This document shows positions 35,047 through 43,143 of a stretch of DNA of 64,000 nt, piece after piece. This DNA is from Anianibacter sp965662745 (GTDB taxonomy: Bacteria > Pseudomonadota > Alphaproteobacteria > Rhodobacterales > Rhodobacteraceae), in assembly GCA_965662745.1 (NCBI GenBank), contig CBFIJK010000006.1, positions 26,971 through 90,970 on the forward strand. Reading direction: 5' to 3'. The notes under the pieces were generated by a model that worked only from the letters and a program-made list of their open reading frames with translations, had not been told where the DNA came from and ran no database searches. Position 1 is the first letter of the stretch. Each line of letters opens with the position of its first letter. Position numbers and translations under genes: made by a program.

Positions 35047-35217
35047 GGGAAGCTCCCTGTCTGGTTTTGTAGCGGCACTTTGGCGAGGCTTTGGGTGGGT
35101 GTCAAAGTGCGCTTGCGCTTCCTTGGCGTCGCGGCCGTGGTTGCGCAGCGCGATCCGCACCCATCGCCTGAAAGATGGGCGCTTGACCCCGGCGCGGGGC
35201 CGGGGCATCCCCGATAC

Positions 35218-35556
35218 ATGCTGATTTACAAGATATTCCGCACCGATGAATGGGCCGCGTTTCAAGCGGCTGGATCGACACGCGGCGCGCCGATCGACCT
35301 GACCGATGGCTATATCCATTTCTCGACCGCGGATCAGGCGCGTGAAACCGCCGCCAAGCATTTCGCAGGCGAGGACGGCCTGTTCCTTGTCGCGGTCCCC
35401 GTGGACGGGCTGGGCGATGACCTGAAATGGGAAATCTCACGCGGCGGGGCCGAATTTCCGCATCTTTACAGGGTGCTCGACATGGACGACGTGGCCTGGG
35501 TGCGGCCCTTGCCGCTATCGGGGGACGCGCATGAGTTTCCCGATGACATGGTCTGA
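35218..35556 (+). CDS. DUF952 protein
   Basis: A 112-residue cytosolic protein of the DUF952 family: MLIYKIFRTDEWAAFQ, DGYIHFSTADQARETAAKHF and EFPHLYRVLDMDDV. Function unknown; the fold resembles the glutathione-synthase/ADP-ribosyl-binding-like small domains only vaguely. The ATG at 35218 begins the conserved part. It precedes pyrD by 21 bases and is probably co-transcribed. Confidence 0.85.
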   Translation: MLIYKIFRTDEWAAFQAAGSTRGAPIDLTDGYIHFSTADQARETAAKHFAGEDGLFLVAVPVDGLGDDLKWEISRGGAEFPHLYRVLDMDDVAWVRPLPLSGDAHEFPDDMV

Positions 35557-35577
35557 CGCCCTGTCGGCTTGGCCAGG

Positions 35578-36636
35578 ATGAGCCTCGTCGAACAGGTCGG
35601 CCTGCGCGTTCTGCGCGCCTTCGATCCCGAGCGCGCGCATGGGCTTGCCCTGACCGCCTTGCGCCTCGGCGCCGGGCGCAGTCCAGGGCCTGTCACCTCG
35701 CCAAGGCTGGCCACCGAGATCGCAGGCCTGTCCCTTTCCAACCCGGTTGGCCTTGCGGCTGGATTTGACAAGAACGCCGTCGCTCTGCGCGCCCTGATGC
35801 GCTCGGGGTTCGGCTTTCTCGAGGTCGGCGCCGCCACTCCGCGCCCTCAGCCAGGAAACCCCCGCCCGCGTCTCTTTCGCCTGACCGAGGACCGCGCCGC
35901 GATCAATCGCTTCGGGTTCAACAATGACGGTGTGGACGCCATCACCAAACGCCTCGCTGCGCGGCCCAGCGGCATCCCTGTCGGCCTGAACCTTGGCGCG
36001 AACAAGGACAGCGAGGACCGCGCCGCCGATTTCGCCCATGTCTTGAAGGCCGCAGGCCCCCATGTCGATTTCGCCACGGTAAATGTCTCTTCGCCCAACA
36101 CCGAAAAGCTGCGCGATCTTCAAGGGGCCGCGGCGCTGCGCGCGCTTCTCATGGGCGTGATGGAGGCGCGCGAAAGCCTTGATCGCCGGGTCCCGATCTT
36201 CCTGAAAATCGCGCCCGACCTCTCGGATGACGAGATCGGCGATATCGCGGGCGTCGCCATCGGCGCAGGGGTCGACGCGATCATCGCCACCAACACGACG
36301 CTGGCGCGCAGCGGGCTATACAGCCCCCATTCCTCGGAAAAGGGCGGACTGTCGGGAAAACCCCTCTTCGAGAAATCGACCCGTGTGCTGGCGCGCCTGT
36401 CCTGGGAAACCGGCGGCGCGGTGCCCCTGATCGGCGTCGGCGGGGTCGCGACGGCCGAAGACGCCTATGTCAAACTGCGCGCCGGGGCCTCTGCCGTGCA
36501 GCTTTACACCGCGATGGTCTATGACGGCCTGTCGCTCGCCACCTCCATCGCCGAAGGTCTCGACACGCTCCTCAAGGAGGACGGCGTGCTAAACATAAAG
36601 GATATCGTGGGAACCGGCCGCGACGTCTGGCTCTGA
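35578..36636 (+). CDS. pyrD: Dihydroorotate dehydrogenase (quinone), class 2
   Basis: FMN enzyme of pyrimidine synthesis that feeds electrons to ubiquinone at the inner membrane. 352 residues. An N-terminal amphipathic extension (about 1-40) is followed by PVGLAAGFDKN, GFLEVGAATPRPQPGNP, INRFGFNNDG and the catalytic Ser region VNVSSPNTEKLRDLQG; TNTTLARSGL and LIGVGGVATAEDAY bind FMN. An in-frame TTG lies three codons upstream, but the ATG at 35578 is preferred. Confidence 0.96.
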   Translation: MSLVEQVGLRVLRAFDPERAHGLALTALRLGAGRSPGPVTSPRLATEIAGLSLSNPVGLAAGFDKNAVALRALMRSGFGFLEVGAATPRPQPGNPRPRLFRLTEDRAAINRFGFNNDGVDAITKRLAARPSGIPVGLNLGANKDSEDRAADFAHVLKAAGPHVDFATVNVSSPNTEKLRDLQGAAALRALLMGVMEARESLDRRVPIFLKIAPDLSDDEIGDIAGVAIGAGVDAIIATNTTLARSGLYSPHSSEKGGLSGKPLFEKSTRVLARLSWETGGAVPLIGVGGVATAEDAYVKLRAGASAVQLYTAMVYDGLSLATSIAEGLDTLLKEDGVLNIKDIVGTGRDVWL

Positions 36637-36642
36637 TCCCCT

Positions 36643-36676
36643 TCCCCTTTGGTGTTGAAAAATATCCGGAAGAGCA
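36643..36676 (+). repeat. Intergenic repeat, copy 4
   Basis: CCTTTGGTGTTGAAAAATATCC followed by GGAAGAG, seven bases after the pyrD stop. Same core as copies at 9174, 23698 and 28372; the G-rich tail is weaker here. A GAGAGG-AACCT-CTCG-like dyad and GGGCTCGATGCCC follow to about 36720. Confidence 0.6.
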
Positions 36677-36804
36677 CGAGAGGGAACCTCTCGTACGGGC
36701 CGCGCGGGCTCGATGCCCGCAAGGACCGTTCTGCCCGGCAAACATCGCTGAAGCACGCGATCTGCGCTTGCCCCGGCCGAAGAAAAAACAGTAACGCAAT
36801 TTCC

Positions 36805-37914
36805 ATGACCGGACCCAGCTACACCCCCCTTGTGCAAACCCTGCCCGCTTCTGTTCCCTTCGTGGGACCCGAGGCGCAGGAACGCGCGCGCGGCCGCAGC
36901 TTCGCGGCGCGGCTTGGCGCGAATGAAAGCGTTTTCGGCCCCTCTCCTCGCGCGATAGAGGCGATGGCCGAGGCGGCGCGCGATGTGTGGATGTATGGCG
37001 ATCCCGAAAACCACGACCTGCGTCAGGCGCTTGCCGCCCATCACGGCGTCACGCCCGGCCATATCATCATCGGCGAGGGGATCGATGGTCTTCTGGGCTA
37101 TCTCGTGCGCCTCATCACGGAACCAGGCGATGCGATCGTCACCTCGCTGGGCGCATATCCGACGTTCAACTACCACGTCGCGGGCTTAGGCGGCGTGCTG
37201 CATTCTGTGCCCTATGCGGGGGACCGCGAGGATATCGCGGCGCTGATGGACAAGGCGGCAAAGACCCGCGCGAAGCTGGTCTATTTCGCCAATCCCGACA
37301 ACCCGATGGGCACCTGGCAGACGGGGTCCGAGATCGAAGCGGCGCTGGACCGGTTGCCCGAGGGCGCGCTCTTGATCCTTGATGAGGCCTATAGCGATTT
37401 CGCCCCGGAGGATGCCGTTCCCGCGGTCGCCCCCGATGATCCCCGCGTGATCCGGATGCGCACCTTTTCAAAGGCGTATGGCATGGCGGGCGCGCGGGTC
37501 GGCTACGGGATCGGGGCGCCAGACCTCATTCGCAGCTTCGACAAGATCCGAAATCATTTCGGAATGAACCGGATCGCGCAGGCGGGCGCGCTCGCCGCGT
37601 TGGCCGACCAACAGTACCTTGGAAAGGTCGTGCAGGCCGTCGTCGAAGCGCGTGCAAGGATCGAGCGGATCGCGGTCGACAACGGTCTCAAAACCGTCCC
37701 GTCGGCCACCAATTTCGTCGCCGTCGATTGTGGCGCGGACGGGGATTTCGCCAAGTCCGTGCTGGACGGCCTTATCGCGCGGGATGTCTTCGTGCGCATG
37801 CCCTTTGTGGCCCCGCAGAACCGCTGCATCCGTGTCTCGGCGGGACGAGAAGGCGATCTCGACCGGCTGGCCGAGGCACTGCCAGAGGCACTGGCAGCCG
37901 CGCGCGGGGCATGA
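36805..37914 (+). CDS. PLP-dependent aminotransferase (HisC-like, class I/II)
   Basis: A 369-residue fold-type I aminotransferase. GANESVFGPSP, FANPDNPMGTWQT, LILDEAYSDFAPE and the PLP-lysine loop TFSKAYGMAGARVGYGIG are all visible, together with the C-terminal Arg segment NRCIRVSAG. The pattern is that of histidinol-phosphate/aromatic aminotransferases, but it is not in a his cluster, so it may act on aromatic amino acids. The start at 36805 avoids reading through the repeat. Confidence 0.85.
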   Translation: MTGPSYTPLVQTLPASVPFVGPEAQERARGRSFAARLGANESVFGPSPRAIEAMAEAARDVWMYGDPENHDLRQALAAHHGVTPGHIIIGEGIDGLLGYLVRLITEPGDAIVTSLGAYPTFNYHVAGLGGVLHSVPYAGDREDIAALMDKAAKTRAKLVYFANPDNPMGTWQTGSEIEAALDRLPEGALLILDEAYSDFAPEDAVPAVAPDDPRVIRMRTFSKAYGMAGARVGYGIGAPDLIRSFDKIRNHFGMNRIAQAGALAALADQQYLGKVVQAVVEARARIERIAVDNGLKTVPSATNFVAVDCGADGDFAKSVLDGLIARDVFVRMPFVAPQNRCIRVSAGREGDLDRLAEALPEALAAARGA

Positions 37915-37993
37915 TCGCGAAAATTTTTGCTCGCCGTTCACTGCCTTGGTGCTAACCTTTCAGGATAGCCAATTGCGCGAACGGTGATTGCCC

Positions 37994-38206
37994 ATGAACC
38001 GTCACAAGCTGGATGAACGCCCCGCCCTGCCCGGTTCCGGCCGGGTCGAGGATTACACAACCGCTTTTCTGTGGAGCTTTGGCGGCGTTCTCTTTATCGG
38101 TCTCTTCGCAATCTGGGCAATCTGGGGCCTGCCGGTGGCCCTCGCCGCTGGATGGCTTGGCGACAAGGCAGTGCAAAGGCTCATCGGGCAGAGCGACGAG
38201 GCCTGA
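37994..38206 (+). CDS. Small membrane protein
   Basis: A 70-residue protein with a charged N-terminus (MNRHKLDERPALPGSGR) and one long hydrophobic stretch or two close helices (LWSFGGVLFIGLFAIWAIWG, LPVALAAGWLGD). No family recognised. The ATG at 37994 is preceded by an in-frame TTG two codons upstream. Convergent with the aminotransferase at 38209, two bases apart. Confidence 0.6.
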   Translation: MNRHKLDERPALPGSGRVEDYTTAFLWSFGGVLFIGLFAIWAIWGLPVALAAGWLGDKAVQRLIGQSDEA

Positions 38207-38208
38207 AC

Positions 38209-39405
38209 TTACGCGTTCGCGCAGACGGCCGCAGCGGCACTTAGCGCGCCGGTGCCATGCGGGATATCCAGCGCGGTCAGCCCGGCCTCTATCGTGCCCA
38301 GCACGCCCAAGACCATATGAGCGTTCACATGGCCCATATGCGCGATGCGGAAAAAGCCATGCCATGCGGGGTCTGTCGGTTCGGCCATGCCAAGGCCGAT
38401 GCCCAGCGTCACGCCCATATTCGCCTCGAGCCATTTGCGCAGCTGGGTGCCATGGGGCGCCCCGATCCGAACCGATGTAACCGCATGACTGCGCTGCGCG
38501 GGATCGGCGATGTTGATTTCGATCGGGCCGTCCTTTGACCATGCGTCCAGCGCCGCCCAGACAGCATTGGCCAGTGTTTCATGCCGCATCCAGACGTTTT
38601 CCAACCCCTCCTCGCCGATCATGTCGAGCGCGGCGCGCAGGCCGTAGATATGATGCGTTGGCGCGGTGCCACAGAAATACTGATAGAACTCCGCCGGTTC
38701 GGACCGCACAGTCCAATCCCAATAGGCCGACACGAGGTCCAACCGCTTCCGTGCTGCCCGCGCCTTGTCGTTGAAGAACACAAAACCCAGCCCTGGCGGT
38801 GTCATGAGCCCTTTCTGGCTGGCCGCGATCATCACATCGACGCCCCAGGCGTCCATCTCGAACCGGTCGCAGGCGAGGCAGGCAATGCAGTCCACCATCA
38901 AGAGCGCCGGGTGGTTCGCCGCGTCGAGCGCGGCGCGAATCGCAGCGATATCGCTGCGCACGCTCGTTGCCGTGTCGACCTGCACCACCATCACGCTGCG
39001 GAACCGATGATCCTTATCCGCCTTCAGCGCGTCGGTTAGCCGGTCCATATCCACTGGCGCGCGCTTCCCGAAATCGAGAACCTCCGTCTCGATCCCCATC
39101 GCATTCGCCGCATTCGCCCAACCGACGCCAAAACGTCCGGTTGCCAGCACCAGCGACACGTCCCCCGACGCATGGGTATTGGCAAGGCAGGCATCCCACA
39201 GTGCATGACCGTTCCCGATATACATCGCGACATGCCCTTCGGTGCGGGCAACGGCCTTGAGATCGGGCACGAGGCTTGCCGTCATGTCGTGCAGCGCGCC
39301 TTCGTAGATATTGGGCGCGGGGCGGTGCATGGCCTGAAGCACCCGGTCGGGCATGACCGAAGGGCCGGGAATGGCAAGATAGGGACGACCATTGGCAAGG
39401 GACAT
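38209..39405 (-). CDS. Serine-glyoxylate/alanine-glyoxylate aminotransferase family protein
   Basis: A 398-residue fold-type I PLP enzyme of class V. IPGPSVMPDRVLQAMHRPAPN, IGNGHALWDACLAN, VQVDTATSVRSDI, VDCIACLACDRFEMD and the PLP lysine in VDVMIAASQKGLMTPPG fit the family; PTHHIYGLRAALDM follows. In methylotrophs and roseobacters such enzymes move nitrogen between serine and glyoxylate. No serine-cycle genes are nearby, so the exact substrates are open. Start at 39405 matches the family N-terminus. Confidence 0.87.
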   Translation of the reverse strand: MSLANGRPYLAIPGPSVMPDRVLQAMHRPAPNIYEGALHDMTASLVPDLKAVARTEGHVAMYIGNGHALWDACLANTHASGDVSLVLATGRFGVGWANAANAMGIETEVLDFGKRAPVDMDRLTDALKADKDHRFRSVMVVQVDTATSVRSDIAAIRAALDAANHPALLMVDCIACLACDRFEMDAWGVDVMIAASQKGLMTPPGLGFVFFNDKARAARKRLDLVSAYWDWTVRSEPAEFYQYFCGTAPTHHIYGLRAALDMIGEEGLENVWMRHETLANAVWAALDAWSKDGPIEINIADPAQRSHAVTSVRIGAPHGTQLRKWLEANMGVTLGIGLGMAEPTDPAWHGFFRIAHMGHVNAHMVLGVLGTIEAGLTALDIPHGTGALSAAAAVCANA

Positions 39406-39527
39406 GACGTAAGCTCCGCTAAACACGGCGACAAAAGCGCGGGTCGGCGGGCGCGTCAATCTCTGGCGGGGGGTTTTTGAGACGCGGCGCGGTCCCTATA
39501 TCTGGCACTGACCGGATTGAGGGCGAT

Positions 39528-40289
39528 ATGGCAGGCGAACAGGATACTTCCAGAACGGTGCTGCGGATTGGCGGCGCGGATCGCGTCAGCTTTTTGCAGA
39601 ACCTTGTGACGAATGATCTGGGAAAGCTGGCCTCTGGCGCGGTCTATGCCGCCATTCTGACGCCACAGGGAAAATACATGGCCGATTTCTTTCTTGTGGA
39701 GGATGGCGATGCGATCCTTCTCGATATCGATACCGGTCTTGCGCCCGGAATTGCCCAGCGGCTGAAGATGTACAAATTGCGCGCGGATGTGACGGTGGAC
39801 GAGACCGATATCGTCGTCACACGGGGCTTGGGCGATCCGCCAAAGGGCGCGATGGGCGATCCGCGCCATCCCGATCTTGGCTGGCGGGCTTATGGCCCCG
39901 AGGCTGGCGGCGATGAGGTAGTCGATTGGGATGCGATCCGGGTCGCGCATTGCATTCCCCAGACGGGGATCGAGTTGATACCGAACGAGACCTTCATCCT
40001 TGAGGTCGGGTTCGACCGGCTGAACGGCGTCGATTTCCGCAAGGGCTGCTATGTGGGCCAAGAGGTGACGGCGCGAATGCGGCACAAGACGGAACTGCGC
40101 AAGGGGCTGCGTCGCGTGGGCGTCGAGGGCGTCGCGAATCCGGGTGACGAGATTCGCGTCGGGGACAAATCGGCAGGAGTCTTGCACACCCGAGCGGGCG
40201 ATCAGGCCATCGCCTATCTCCGGTTCGACCGTCTAGGCGGCGACTTGCGGGCGGGCGACGCGCGGATCCTGCCGGACCCGGCCGCCTGA
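39528..40289 (+). CDS. ygfZ: Folate-binding YgfZ/GcvT-like protein
   Basis: A 253-residue tetrahydrofolate-binding protein needed for iron-sulfur cluster repair or assembly, related to GcvT. RIGGADRVSFLQNLVTND at the N-terminus and the diagnostic KGCYVGQEVTARM (about residue 168) with its conserved Cys are present. The ATG at 39528 follows GAGGG; the earlier in-frame start at 39477 is less likely. Confidence 0.92.
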   Translation: MAGEQDTSRTVLRIGGADRVSFLQNLVTNDLGKLASGAVYAAILTPQGKYMADFFLVEDGDAILLDIDTGLAPGIAQRLKMYKLRADVTVDETDIVVTRGLGDPPKGAMGDPRHPDLGWRAYGPEAGGDEVVDWDAIRVAHCIPQTGIELIPNETFILEVGFDRLNGVDFRKGCYVGQEVTARMRHKTELRKGLRRVGVEGVANPGDEIRVGDKSAGVLHTRAGDQAIAYLRFDRLGGDLRAGDARILPDPAA

Positions 40290-40665
40290 TCGCCGCACAG
40301 GCAGGGACAATCCGGGCGATTGGGCGAGAGTATTGCGGCATCGTAAAAAGCGCCGCTGAGACCCCGCATCGCTGCCCAACGAGTGCCTTTCTTTGCCTTC
40401 AAGACGGCTTCGTCGGGGGAAAAACACCGCAGAACAACAGGTTTTCGATATGTGGCAAAACCTTGTCAAAAGGTTGATCGCTTCTTGTTCGGACCTATAT
40501 CTTGAATAGCGAAGGGCGATCCGGCGACTACATACGGGTGCCATTTTGGAGAGCCATGCACCAAGCGCATGGATGGTATTCCAAAATCGCAACACAGAAT
40601 CAGGTGAGAATGGGCATATTGCCCGTCACGCCAGAAAGACAAGAGCAATAATCGAAGGACGCGAC
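40290..40665. other. Long leader/intergenic region without a gene
   Basis: About 376 bases between ygfZ and the small conserved gene. TTGATC, 16 bases, TATATC at about 40472-40500 is a possible promoter, giving a 5' leader of roughly 160 bases that contains a large dyad (40543-40587). No coding sequence is convincing. Confidence 0.5.
40543..40587 (+). promoter_or_regulatory. Two-tier hairpin in the leader of the 40666 gene
   Basis: An outer stem ATTTTGGA (40543-40550) pairs exactly with TCCAAAAT (40580-40587). Inside it CCATGC (40554-40559) pairs with GCATGG (40567-40572). Two nested perfect arms in 45 bases are unlikely by chance. It may be a regulatory RNA structure or an operator dyad. 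No known riboswitch class recognised. Confidence 0.45.
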
Positions 40666-40986
40666 ATGGTCGATTTCGTTGACGGCACTGCATTCAATTG
40701 GGAACAAGGACAGCGCGCGCGCAAGCTGTTTGCCGCCGTGGTTCTTGCCGCGTTGGATGACGCTATTGCCGACGACAAGAAGTATGGAAACGGCCCCGAG
40801 CAGATCGCCCGCTGGGCGCGCTCGCGCGATGGCCGTGAAGTCTTGTCCTGCGCCGGTATTGATCCCAACGAACGCGTGGTCAACGGCTTGATGGAATTTG
40901 TCTCGAAGGGTGTGCGGACTTCGGTTGCGCTGTCCCGCGAGGAAAGCGAACGTCGCCAGCTTGCGCTTCAGGCCGAAGCCGCCTGA
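40666..40986 (+). CDS. Small conserved Rhodobacteraceae protein (DUF6280-like)
   Basis: A 106-residue acidic soluble protein. DGTAFNWEQGQRARKLFAAV, LDDAIADDKKYGNGPEQI, RWARSRDGREVLSCAGID and the Arg/Glu-rich tail SREESERRQLALQ are visible. I believe it belongs to a small domain family found in this bacterial family (DUF6280), from memory and not searched. Function unknown. It has a long, structured leader and a strong terminator, so it is transcribed alone. Confidence 0.65.
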   Translation: MVDFVDGTAFNWEQGQRARKLFAAVVLAALDDAIADDKKYGNGPEQIARWARSRDGREVLSCAGIDPNERVVNGLMEFVSKGVRTSVALSREESERRQLALQAEAA

Positions 40987-41009
40987 TCCAGACCGGCACA
41001 CTCATTCGC

Positions 41010-41044
41010 AAAAACGCGCGTTCCCTTCGGGGGCGCGCGTTTTT
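41010..41044. terminator. Bidirectional intrinsic terminator
   Basis: AAAAACGCGCG / CGCGCGTTTTT arms around a C/G-rich loop, 24 bases after the stop at 40986 and 13 bases before the minus-strand gene ending at 41057. It can serve both strands. Confidence 0.88.
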
Positions 41045-41056
41045 CATTGCGGGGCT

Positions 41057-41626
41057 TCAGAAGATGAAGCGCCATATCCCCGTTGTCGCAAGTTCTGCCG
41101 CCCCCAACAGCACGACGATTCCGCGCATCGCCCACGATCGAAAGCGGATCAGAAGGAACACGCAAAGCGCCATCGACAGGATCAGCTCTAGCGGGCCGAT
41201 GACCCCCGCGTGGTACGTGCTGTCCCAATAGCTGAACGGGCTGAAGAAAACCCAATCGCTGATGGGCCAGAACTGCCGACGCGCGTCGTGGTTGTGCAGC
41301 GCGAAGTCGAACACCAGGTGCAACAGGCCCGATCCGGCAAAGGCTATCAGAACGGGCCATTTGCGCCAGATTGCGACGCCCAGCAGCGCGCCCCAGAGGA
41401 TGAAGCTGTTGTCGATGGCAAAGACTGCCTGCCACGCGTCTGAATAATAAAGCTCTCGAAAGACCGTCTGCGCCGGGATGCCTTGGACATACAGCGACCA
41501 GCCCACCATCAGATAAAGCGACAGGTCCGGCAGCAGCGATCCGCCCAGCGCAGCCGCGGTCAGTCGTGGCGCCCCGGGGCGCCCAAAGGCCGCCGCGCCG
41601 AAGATCAGGTGGGCAGGCGTGTTCAT
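41057..41626 (-). CDS. Polytopic membrane protein (YdjM-like, metal-dependent hydrolase fold)
   Basis: A 189-residue integral membrane protein with four to five hydrophobic segments. MNTPAHLIFGAAAFGR at the start, GSLLPDLSLYLMVG, GLLHLVFDFALHNHDARR and FSYWDSTYH resemble membrane-bound YdjM/DUF457-type proteins with conserved His and Asp. Function not known. Divergent from cobQ, 59 bases apart. Confidence 0.6.
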   Translation of the reverse strand: MNTPAHLIFGAAAFGRPGAPRLTAAALGGSLLPDLSLYLMVGWSLYVQGIPAQTVFRELYYSDAWQAVFAIDNSFILWGALLGVAIWRKWPVLIAFAGSGLLHLVFDFALHNHDARRQFWPISDWVFFSPFSYWDSTYHAGVIGPLELILSMALCVFLLIRFRSWAMRGIVVLLGAAELATTGIWRFIF

Positions 41627-41685
41627 CGGGTCTTTCCCCTCGGGCGGCATCGCGCTACCGCTCTGACTTAGCGCGGGGAAGGGCC

Positions 41686-43143
41686 ATGGCGAAAGCGATA
41701 ATGATCCAGGGCGCCGGCTCGAACGTCGGCAAATCCATGCTGGTCGCGGGCCTTGCGCGGGCGCTGACCCGGCGCGGCCTGTCCGTCGCGCCGTTCAAGC
41801 CGCAGAACATGTCCAACAACGCCGCCGTAACTGTCGATGGAGGCGAGATCGGGCGCGCGCAAGCGCTGCAGGCGTTGGCGGCGGGGCGCGATCCGGTGGT
41901 CGATATGAACCCGGTCCTGCTCAAGCCCGAAACCGATGTCGGCGCGCAGGTTGTGGTTCAAGGCAAGCGCATCGGCACGATGAAGGCACGCGAGTATGGA
42001 TCGCAGAAGTCGACGCTGCTGCCGAAGGTTCTGGAAAGCTATCACCGGCTGGCGGCTACAGCCGATATCGTCCTGATCGAGGGCGCGGGCAGCCCGGCGG
42101 AAATCAATCTGCGCGCGGGCGACATCGCCAATATGGGATTCGCCGAGGCCGCCGATTGCCCTGTCATCCTGATCGGGGATATCGACCGGGGCGGCGTCAT
42201 CGCGCAGCTTGTGGGCACGCATCGTGTATTGGCCGCGAACGATCGTGACCGGATTTCCGGGTTCGCTGTGAACAAGTTTCGAGGCGATGTACGCCTCTTC
42301 GATGGTGGGGTGCAGGCAATCAAGGATCACACCGGCTGGCGCGCGCTTGGGGTTCTGCCGTGGTTCGCCGATGCCTGGCGTCTGCCCGCCGAAGATATTC
42401 TGGATATCACCAACCGACCCGGCGGCGCGGTAAAGATCGCGGTCCCGCGCCTTGGCCGGATCGCGAATTTCGACGATCTTGATCCCCTGTCCGCCGAACC
42501 CGGCGTGACAGTCGAGATCGTCGATCCCGGGCGCGCCCTGCCGGGCGACGCGGCGCTGGTGCTCATCCCCGGATCAAAATCCACGATTGCCGATCTGGAA
42601 GCGTTCCGCGCGAATGGCTGGGATATCGACCTTCACGCTCATATCCGCCGCGGCGGCCATGTGATGGGCATCTGCGGCGGCTATCAGATGCTGGGCCGCG
42701 AGATCGCCGATCCCGAGGGGCTTGAGGGGCGACCTGGACGGCATCTGGGCCTCGGCCTTTTGGACGTGACGACGGTTATGCGGCCAGAAAAGCGGCTATC
42801 GCTGACCCGCGCCGTCTACCGCCCGACCGGCACGCCGCTTCAGGGCTACGAGATCCATCTTGGCACGACCGGCGGCCCCGATTGCGGTCGCGCGTGGCTG
42901 ACCATAGACGGCGCGCCCGAGGGCGCGGCAAGCGCGGATGGGCGGGTGAAGGGCTGTTACCTGCACGGGCTTTTCGGATCGGATGAGTTCCGGGCGGAAT
43001 ATCTGGGCCAGCTTGGCAGTGCGCAAAGCGGTCTCGATCACGGCGCATCGGTCGAGGCCACGCTCGACGCGTTGGCCGAGCATCTCGAGACGCATTTCGA
43101 TATCGACGGTTTGCTTGCGCTCGCGCGCCCGGTCAGGACCTAG
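41686..43143 (+). CDS. cobQ: Cobyric acid synthase
   Basis: Glutamine-dependent amidation of side chains b, d, e and g of adenosylcobyrinate diamide in B12 synthesis. 485 residues. The N-terminal ATP-dependent synthetase part starts IMIQGAGSNVGKSMLVAGLAR, with KPQNMSNNAAV and GDIDRGGVIAQ; the C-terminal class I amidotransferase has the nucleophile Cys in VMGICGGYQMLGRE and the His in GCYLHGLFGSDEFR. No other cob genes and no cobalamin riboswitch in sight. The start at 41686 fits the P-loop position. Confidence 0.96.
   Translation: MAKAIMIQGAGSNVGKSMLVAGLARALTRRGLSVAPFKPQNMSNNAAVTVDGGEIGRAQALQALAAGRDPVVDMNPVLLKPETDVGAQVVVQGKRIGTMKAREYGSQKSTLLPKVLESYHRLAATADIVLIEGAGSPAEINLRAGDIANMGFAEAADCPVILIGDIDRGGVIAQLVGTHRVLAANDRDRISGFAVNKFRGDVRLFDGGVQAIKDHTGWRALGVLPWFADAWRLPAEDILDITNRPGGAVKIAVPRLGRIANFDDLDPLSAEPGVTVEIVDPGRALPGDAALVLIPGSKSTIADLEAFRANGWDIDLHAHIRRGGHVMGICGGYQMLGREIADPEGLEGRPGRHLGLGLLDVTTVMRPEKRLSLTRAVYRPTGTPLQGYEIHLGTTGGPDCGRAWLTIDGAPEGAASADGRVKGCYLHGLFGSDEFRAEYLGQLGSAQSGLDHGASVEATLDALAEHLETHFDIDGLLALARPVRT

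Noticed and set aside
41627..41685. Cobalamin riboswitch upstream of cobQ
   Set aside because: The gap is only about 59 bases and shows no B12-box sequence.
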